Assembly (NCBI RefSeq): GCF_016907995.1
Contig: NZ_JAFBDA010000001.1
Location: forward strand, 310,001-374,000
DNA length: 64,000 bases
Source: Clostridium sardiniense
GTDB lineage: Bacteria; Bacillota; Clostridia; Clostridiales; Clostridiaceae
Direction of reading: 5' to 3'
Shown: one piece after another, positions 62,931 to 64,000 of the stretch
How positions within the stretch are numbered: position 1 is the first letter of the stretch
Layout: each line of letters opens with the position of its first letter
Position numbers and translations under genes: made by a program
The notes under the pieces: generated by a model
Databases searched by the model: none
Told to the model about the DNA's origin: nothing
Seen by the model: the letters and a program-made list of their open reading frames with translations, nothing else

Positions 62931-64000
62931 TTAAATCAAGTCATCTAAGCCATTAACTTTAGCTTGTTCATCATCATTGATAGGAATAACTATACATTTT
63001 TGTCCATCAATTACTTGAGATTTTATTTCAGGTATTTTTTCAGGTTTAACTTGAAGTATAACATCATAATCAGAATCAATATTACTATCTTCTACGTTTG
63101 TATCAGGAGCTTCTTCATTATTTTCTAAGATTTCTTCTGAATCTGCATTAGAAGTTTCTTCATTATTTTTTGAATCTTTTTCTAAATTATCCTCTAGATT
63201 AGTTTCTGAAACTTCTTCTGAAACTACAGTATCATCAATTTCTGCAGATGGGGTAGCTTCATTATCTACAGCAACCTCTTGTTTAACTTGTTCAAGTCTA
63301 GTTTGAAGCACTTCTACTTGCTTTTTTAGGTGTTCTTCCTTTTTTCTTTGCTCGTTTGCTTTAAGTATCTTTGAATCAATTAAATTTTCTGCTAGAGGAA
63401 TATCATCACCAAAGCTTTCTACATAGGATTTTTCAATCTTAGTAGTAATTTCTTCTGGAACTCCACTTTCTATTAAAAGATTTTGGATATCTTTATTTTT
63501 TAAACTTATAGGTTCTGAGTCTGTATCATCATACATTTCATTATATTCTTCTACCATAGCATTTAGATTATCTTGTATGTCCATAAAAACTTTATCAGCC
63601 TTCTTTTCATCAGCACCAAAAGAGTCTTTAATAATTGATTGGAATGTTTCTTTTTGTATAGTAGCAGTCTGTTTTGAGTAGCAACCTAAAGCACTTTCCA
63701 TTAATTCAGGATGTGTATCCTTTGCATTTTTTGTGTAATACATAATAGAGTTAACATCTGAACTACGATCAATAAATGCAGGGAATACAAAACCATTAAT
63801 TGGTGGCTTAACTATCCAATCTCTAATACGTGCTTTTATACTATTTTCTTCTTCAAAATATCTAAGTCCAGGTTCTGAAAGTTCTACAGGGCATATTGCA
63901 CATAAAACATATTCGTAAACTTCTTCAGACTCGTCTATTTTTTGATTATCTTTAGTTTTTGTAAGAACATCATAAGAGTCATTAAAAATAAGTATTAAGA
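62931..64000 (-). CDS. DUF4317 family protein, 5' end outside the window
   Basis: The frame runs from the stop at 62931 to the window edge, so the N-terminus is missing; the internal ATG at 63743 is not the start because the frame stays open and coding above it (CAICPVELSEPGLRYFEEE, FVFPAFIDRSSDVNSIMYY). About 355 residues are visible. The DUF4317 core is followed by a coiled-coil stretch (ANEQRKKEEHLKKQVEVLQ), an acidic low-complexity segment rich in Glu, Asn and Asp (about 80 residues), and a compact C-terminal strand set. Function unknown. Confidence 0.82.
   Translation of the reverse strand, partial: LILIFNDSYDVLTKTKDNQKIDESEEVYEYVLCAICPVELSEPGLRYFEEENSIKARIRDWIVKPPINGFVFPAFIDRSSDVNSIMYYTKNAKDTHPELMESALGCYSKQTATIQKETFQSIIKDSFGADEKKADKVFMDIQDNLNAMVEEYNEMYDDTDSEPISLKNKDIQNLLIESGVPEEITTKIEKSYVESFGDDIPLAENLIDSKILKANEQRKKEEHLKKQVEVLQTRLEQVKQEVAVDNEATPSAEIDDTVVSEEVSETNLEDNLEKDSKNNEETSNADSEEILENNEEAPDTNVEDSNIDSDYDVILQVKPEKIPEIKSQVIDGQKCIVIPINDDEQAKVNGLDDLI

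Overview
The window is very AT-rich and reads as the chromosome of a low-GC Clostridium sensu stricto. Gene density is high, ribosome-binding sites are strong AGGAGG/GGTGA types, almost every operon ends in a clear rho-independent hairpin, and the gene families are typical of gut clostridia. A sialic-acid operon, a secreted sialidase, an M60 mucin-type metallopeptidase and a bile salt hydrolase point to a host-gut commensal or opportunist. I cannot name the species from this sequence alone. No rRNA, tRNA, CRISPR array, prophage or intact insertion sequence was seen.

Layout. 0-6.6 kb: fused dihydroxyacetone kinase, a metallo-beta-lactamase-fold hydrolase, an hsmRA-like MarR/membrane pair, zinc-ribbon proteins, a DUF1048 pair (second copy frameshifted) and a protein resembling a class III nucleotide cyclase. 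6.8-12.3 kb: AraC/GyrI-type regulator, DUF421 and DUF2812 membrane proteins, a frameshifted nucleotidyltransferase, an XRE regulator with a membrane partner. 12.8-18.2 kb: BrnQ transporter, then a feoC-like/feoA/feoA/feoB ferrous-iron operon behind a perfect 7-1-7 Fur-type box. 20.0-26.3 kb: nanE-nanA-symporter-yhcH-nanK-sialidase, a complete route from sialoglycan to GlcNAc/ManNAc-6-P metabolism. 26.7-27.9 kb: MarR regulator plus YczE-like exporter behind a long palindromic operator. 28.1-33.0 kb: a cyclic-di-GMP-I riboswitch and terminator in front of a 1540-residue secreted M60 peptidase with carbohydrate-binding domains. 33.2-35.1 kb: PadR regulator and a FetAB-like ABC exporter. 35.9-37.3 kb: organophosphate antiporter. 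37.5-40.2 kb: a striking Cys/Arg/Glu repeat protein, SelO, and a decayed second copy of the Cys-rich gene. 40.3-43.5 kb: two DUF4342 membrane proteins co-transcribed with a two-component system. 43.7-47.8 kb: DUF2798, a broken histidine kinase, and two methyltransferases, the first behind a leader peptide and attenuator-like hairpin. 47.9-50.7 kb: FliB-like methylase and a DUF2089 operon on the minus strand. 51.2-56.1 kb: amidase and a giant dehydratase-activase-family protein. 56.9-58.5 kb: histidyl-tRNA synthetase behind a leader peptide with three consecutive His codons. 59-64 kb: MBL-fold protein, HTH/WYL-like regulator with bile salt hydrolase, DUF2975/XRE pair, and a DUF4317 protein running off the end.

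The main regulatory interest is RNA-based: a c-di-GMP riboswitch on a mucinase, a His-codon leader attenuator on hisS, and a leader-peptide/hairpin element on a methyltransferase. Three genes carry apparent one-base deletions in A-tracts, which may be real decay or homopolymer under-calling in the assembly.
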